Assembly (NCBI GenBank): GCA_016718505.1
Contig: JADKDE010000003.1
Coordinates: 186,001 to 250,000 of the forward strand
DNA: 64,000 nt
Direction of reading: 5' to 3'
Source of the DNA: Saprospiraceae bacterium
Lineage (GTDB): Bacteria > Bacteroidota > Bacteroidia > Chitinophagales > Saprospiraceae
Shown: piece by piece, positions 60,507-64,000 of the stretch
Layout: every line of letters starts with the position of its first letter
Position numbering within the stretch: the stretch's first letter is position 1
The notes under the pieces: model-generated
The model's input: the letters and a program-made list of their open reading frames with translations, nothing else
Told to the model about the DNA's origin: nothing
Database searches by the model: none
Program-made: the position numbers and the translations under genes

Positions 60507-61403
60507 ATGAATAAAAAAAGTGCTTTTATTGTGGGAGCAGATTTACAAGAAAATGGTATAAAAAGTGGTGTTCAACTTTATAAATGCTATAATTGTAATC
60601 GTCAGTTTATAGGGAGGAGATCGGATTAATAGTTCAAATTTGTGGGAAGAATATTCTATTGGAAAACAAACTTACAGTCAATTAGCGTCCAAATATAAAT
60701 GCTCCATTAAGACTATTCAAAGAAAACTGGATGGTTATAGGATAATTGAAGTTAAAAAGGAAGTTCGCGAAGTTATTGTTCTAATGGATACTACATATTG
60801 GGGAAAAAGCTTAGGAGTCATGTTATTTAAAGATGCCATAACAAGGAAAATCTTCTCAAATATTATGTAAAGACAGAAACAAACCAACTCTATGTTCAAG
60901 GTATAGAAGAATTGAAGTCAAGGGTACAAGATACTTGGAATCGTTTGCGATGGCAGGAAAGGGCTCATTCAAGCTTTCAAAGATATACCTGTGCAATGTG
61001 CCAATTTCATCAGTCAGCAATTATACGTAGTTACTTAACCAAAAGGCCTAAATTGCAAGCGGGGATGGAACTAATGGACGTGCTAAACCTAATGAAACAA
61101 ACGGACAAGGAGTCGTTTGTAGGAGCTTTGAATCTGTGGTATGATAAATGGGAGCAGTTTTAAAAGAACGAACAATCAATGAAACAACACATAAATCCTT
61201 CTATACACAAAAAACTAAGATCAGCCTATAGAAGTATAAAGACGAATCTGCCCTGGCTATTTACTTGGTATGATAACTTTGAGCTAAAAATACCAAATAC
61301 AACCAATGCCATAGATGGTCATTTTGCAGACCTGAAAAACAAGTTGAGAAATCATAATGGCCTTTCACTAACGCGAAAGAAGAAGTTTATTGATGGGTTT
61401 TGA
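60507..61403 (+). pseudogene. Transposase remnant (IS256-like, variant zinc-binding type)
   Basis: Fragments in order: a zinc-ribbon-like N-terminus from ATG 60507 (YKCYNCNRQFIGRRSD then stop), a helix-turn-helix part in another frame (QLASKYKCSIKTIQRKLDG), a DDE-region start VIVLMDTTYWGKSLGVMLFKD, then KILGIVCDGRKGLIQAFKDI readable only after frame correction, CQFHQSAIIRSYLTKRPKLQ, and the end LPWLFTWYDNFELKIPNTTN … NHNGLSLTRKKKF. At least four frame changes are needed, so the protein is not made. Confidence 0.85.
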
Positions 61404-61592
61404 AGGCATAAAGTTCTCTAAAAATATCAATGGGCTAAGAAATGACACCTTAACCCATCAACAAGACTTTTTTCTTCGAACATCTATTTTATCCCTGGCA
61501 GGTTGCTCCCCAGCAGAGCCTACTTCCGTTTATTTAGACAATAGCAAAAGTATCTGAAATTGCAACAATATTGACAAATAAGAGAAAATAAA

Positions 61593-61613
61593 TAGCCTAC
61601 TTTTTGTCCATTA
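61593..61613 (-). repeat. IS right terminal inverted repeat, inner copy
   Basis: Perfect 21-base inverse of the left end. Confidence 0.85.
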
Positions 61614-61633
61614 CAAACTATCATCTATCAAAA

Positions 61634-61654
61634 TAGCCTACTTTTTGTCCATTA
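61634..61654 (-). repeat. IS right terminal inverted repeat, outer copy
   Basis: Second perfect 21-base copy in the same orientation, 41 bases further out. A third partial match (TAGCCCACTTT) follows at 61671-61681. Confidence 0.85.
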
Positions 61655-61816
61655 TACCCAAAATCAATAATAGCCCACTTTGAATTAAAATATTTAACTA
61701 AAAACCAAAAAATTATGAAATATCAATTGCTTTTACGTCTTTATATTGACTCTGCACAATTTTTCCAAATCAAGGAAATATTAAATCTTTTAAAAACCAA
61801 ATTAAACCCTACTATC

Positions 61817-62593
61817 ATGCTAAAAATTATCTCCCTTGCAGCTTTAAGTTTATTGCTCATTAACTCAATCACTGCTCAGCGTTTAGCCATTTCTCCTAAA
61901 TATTTTTTATACTCAGATGTCGCAAGTCATCTAAAAGGAAACCAAGCAGCCACATTTGGTATAGACAAATTTTTAAAAAATGACCAAACTTTGGGCTTCG
62001 AATTTTCATACATTTACGATTATCGTTTTAAGAATTTGGCAGCAAACCGAATACACAATCAAACCAATTTGTCCCAAGGATCTAAAAATTTTCAGACCGC
62101 TGTCAATTATTCCTTCCCTATTTCATTTACTAAAAATACCAATAAGTATAGTAGATTTTTCTCAGGCGTAAAACTCGCATATTCCAACATTCATTATACT
62201 CACAATCAATCCGTTCCAACCAATAGTGGAAAACCTGTACCCGCTTTCGCCATTCTTTCTAATAATGAAATGATGGACAATACTTTTTCTACGCATAATC
62301 ATCGGGTAGATGGCCTGATCACCATCGGTTATCAACTCTTAACAGATGCAAGTCTTTCCTATGAAATATTTGCTGGCTTCGGTTTGTCATTCCAAGCAAA
62401 CAAGACTGTAGGCACAAGCTATACTTTAGTCCAAGGAGCCACAACACATACACTGAAATATTCACAAGGATTTGAACCACGCTATGAAAAATATCTAGCA
62501 TTTAATAACAGTGGAGCCAAGGGATTCTCGGCACTTCCAGTTTTCCAACTGGGCGCTAAAATAGGATGGACTACATTTAAAAAAGGAAAATAA
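61817..62593 (+). CDS. Hypothetical outer-membrane protein
   Basis: 258 residues with signal peptide MLKIISLAALSLLLINSITAQ and a beta-barrel-like mature part (QTLGFEFSYIYDYRF, FQTAVNYSFPISFTK, FSGVKLAYSNIHYT, LITIGYQLLTDASLSYEIFAGFGLSF, VFQLGAKIGWTTFKKGK). No family recognised. The frame is open from 61715, but the ATG at 61817 provides the signal peptide. It lies beside the IS remnant and has its own terminator. Confidence 0.7.
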   Translation: MLKIISLAALSLLLINSITAQRLAISPKYFLYSDVASHLKGNQAATFGIDKFLKNDQTLGFEFSYIYDYRFKNLAANRIHNQTNLSQGSKNFQTAVNYSFPISFTKNTNKYSRFFSGVKLAYSNIHYTHNQSVPTNSGKPVPAFAILSNNEMMDNTFSTHNHRVDGLITIGYQLLTDASLSYEIFAGFGLSFQANKTVGTSYTLVQGATTHTLKYSQGFEPRYEKYLAFNNSGAKGFSALPVFQLGAKIGWTTFKKGK

Positions 62594-62651
62594 AAATAAA
62601 TCAGCTAAAATCATAGGGAACGCTTTTCATAAATAGAGTTGCTACTTATTG

Positions 62652-62685
62652 ACCGGGCTTAGACTTAAGCTCGGTTATTTTTTTG
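62652..62685 (+). terminator. Intrinsic terminator
   Basis: ACCGGGCTTA / TAAGCTCGGT stem with one wobble pair and 4-base loop, followed by seven T residues. Ends the outer-membrane-protein transcript. Confidence 0.82.
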
Positions 62686-62831
62686 AGCCATTTTGCTTCC
62701 TTGCAAATTTTTCAGGTGACAAAATAACACCATTTTTTGCCATCACAAGCCAATTTGTCGCATTTCACGCAAAGGCATGTTTTTTGACATTGTATTTAAT
62801 TTTCAATATTATATTAAATCAAGCAATAGAT

Positions 62832-64000
62832 ATGGCAAAGACTGGACAAATTTCCGTTCAAACGGAAAACATTTTTCCGATAATTAAAAAATTCCTTTAT
62901 TCTGACCAAGAAATATTTCTCAGAGAGCTCGTTTCCAACGCTGTGGACGCCTGCCAAAAACTAAAAACACTGGCATCCAAAGGCGAAACAACTGGAGAGC
63001 TAGGGGAGCTTCGCATAGAAATCCTCCTAGATGAAGCTGCTAAAACCATCACCATCCGCGATAATGGGATCGGGATGACTGCCGAAGAAGTAGAAAAATA
63101 CCTCAACCAAGTTGCATTTTCTAGCGCCTCCGAATTTTTGGAGAAGTACAAAAACGAAACCAACATAATTGGTCATTTTGGCTTAGGTTTTTATTCCGCT
63201 TTCATGGTGGCAGACAACGTAGAGGTTTTGACTAAGTCCTACAAAGAAGGTGCTACCGCTGTTCGTTGGACATGCGACGGAAATCCATCTTACACCCTTG
63301 AGGATATAGACAAAGACACGAGAGGTACGGACATCATTCTCCACATCAATGAAGAAGGCAAAGAATACCTAGACAAATACAAGCTCGAAGGTTTGCTCAA
63401 TAAGTATTGCAAATTTTTGCCCGTCACGATCCAAATGGGTACGAGGACTGAAACCACCTATGAAGGTGAAGGTGACGACCGCAAAGAGATAAAAACCGAA
63501 GTTCCTAACATCATCAACGACAAAGATCCCCTTTGGAAGAAAAATCCACTAGAAATCACCGAAGAGGAGTACAAGAATTTTTACAGAGATCTGTACCCAA
63601 TGAGCTCAGATCCATTGTTTTGGATTCACTTGAACATCGATTATCCATTCAATCTTACTGGAATTCTATATTTCCCCAAAATCAGCAACGATCTTGCCCT
63701 ACAAAAAAACAAAATCCAACTATACAGCAATCAGGTTTATGTTACTGACGAAGTCAAAGACATCGTTCCTGAGTTTTTAACCCTTTTACACGGTGTGATA
63801 GATTCTCCCGATATTCCACTCAATGTTTCACGCAGTTATCTCCAAGCAGATGCCAATGTCAAGAAAATCACGGGCTATATTACGCGTAAAGTAGCTGAAA
63901 AATTGCAAGAACTATACAACAAAGATCTCGAGGGCTACCAAGCAAAATGGTCCGATATAGGGGTTTTCGTCAAATACGGCATCATCTCCGATGAAAAATT
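62832..64000 (+). CDS. htpG: Molecular chaperone HtpG (Hsp90), partial at window edge
   Basis: The first 389 codons of HtpG are present; the rest lies beyond the window. The GHKL ATPase N-domain is clear: FLRELVSNAVDACQKL with the catalytic Glu-Asn/Asp helix, ITIRDNGIGM, and the lid motif GHFGLGFYSAFMV. The middle domain begins at about residue 220 (DPLWKKNPLEITEEEY, FWIHLNIDYPFNLTGILYFP, and LNVSRSYLQAD with the arginine that contacts ATP). Hsp90 remodels client proteins under stress. Start is the ATG at 62832. Confidence 0.96.
   Translation, partial: MAKTGQISVQTENIFPIIKKFLYSDQEIFLRELVSNAVDACQKLKTLASKGETTGELGELRIEILLDEAAKTITIRDNGIGMTAEEVEKYLNQVAFSSASEFLEKYKNETNIIGHFGLGFYSAFMVADNVEVLTKSYKEGATAVRWTCDGNPSYTLEDIDKDTRGTDIILHINEEGKEYLDKYKLEGLLNKYCKFLPVTIQMGTRTETTYEGEGDDRKEIKTEVPNIINDKDPLWKKNPLEITEEEYKNFYRDLYPMSSDPLFWIHLNIDYPFNLTGILYFPKISNDLALQKNKIQLYSNQVYVTDEVKDIVPEFLTLLHGVIDSPDIPLNVSRSYLQADANVKKITGYITRKVAEKLQELYNKDLEGYQAKWSDIGVFVKYGIISDEK

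Larger units (their letters stand above)
60436..61654 (+). mobile_element. Decayed insertion sequence with perfect terminal inverted repeats
   Basis: About 1.18-1.22 kb. The left end (60436-60456) starts TAATGGACAAAAAGTAGG; perfect inverse copies of the same 21 bases occur at 61593-61613 and again at 61634-61654. Between lies a transposase of the IS256 'variant Zn-binding' type broken into several frames. The element is inserted after the OmpA-family gene, without disrupting a recognisable gene. Confidence 0.85.

Overview
The window reads as chromosomal DNA of an AT-rich member of the Bacteroidota. The evidence is the promoter style (TAnnTTTG boxes in front of many genes), few Shine-Dalgarno sequences, type IX secretion (T9SS) components and cargo proteins with C-terminal sorting domains, and lineage-typical families (LptE beside a sigma-54 activator, DUF4199, BatA, DUF2024, BtuG-like propeller). 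A Saprospirales/Chitinophagales-type organism is plausible, but I cannot place it more closely from sequence alone.

Layout. 1-8.4 kb: the str-S10 ribosomal cluster on the minus strand (rpsL, rpsG, fusA, rpsJ, rplC, rplD, rplW, rplB, rpsS, rplV, rpsC, rplP, rpmC), cut off after rpmC by the window edge. 8.5-12.1 kb: an acetyltransferase, then a cobalamin riboswitch controlling a frameshifted BtuB-like TonB receptor and a BtuG-like lipoprotein. 12.4-16.4 kb: sigma-54 activator with lptE, pdhA, and two small genes. 16.8-22.5 kb: T9SS porT, proC, ribA, mazG and a phosphoesterase. 22.7-35.3 kb: two large T9SS cargo proteins, Nudix hydrolase, allantoinase, an MsbA-type exporter, prfB with its programmed frameshift, an RhlE-type helicase and tryptophan 2,3-dioxygenase. 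36-39.5 kb: ribonucleotide reductase (nrdB intact, nrdA broken) with a DnaA-box palindrome upstream. 40-48 kb: accessory region with a small redox operon, an Rpn nuclease, a TlpA-like thioredoxin, two secreted seven-cysteine proteins and an XRE regulator. 48-58 kb: tRNA-Leu, acyltransferase, a decayed DUF6580 gene, an ABC permease, HEPN/MNT and HicB-like toxin-antitoxin genes, BatA, DUF4199 and glycosyltransferase genes. 58-64 kb: a PorE-like OmpA protein, a decayed insertion sequence with perfect terminal repeats, an outer-membrane protein and the start of htpG.

Themes. (1) Nine copies of one structured intergenic repeat family (about 67-133 bp, ends GCGTG/CACGCCC, GC-rich in an AT-rich background) are scattered through the window; no mobilising gene is present here. 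(2) Two near-identical 16-bp palindromes, TARGCATATATGCYTA, lie in front of the XRE regulator/outer-membrane-protein divergon and in front of the seven-cysteine/TlpA genes. They suggest a single regulon of secreted cysteine-rich proteins that I do not recognise as a described system. (3) Several genes are interrupted (btuB, nrdA, DUF6580, transposase). prfB only looks truncated: its in-frame TGA is the conserved RF2 autoregulatory frameshift.
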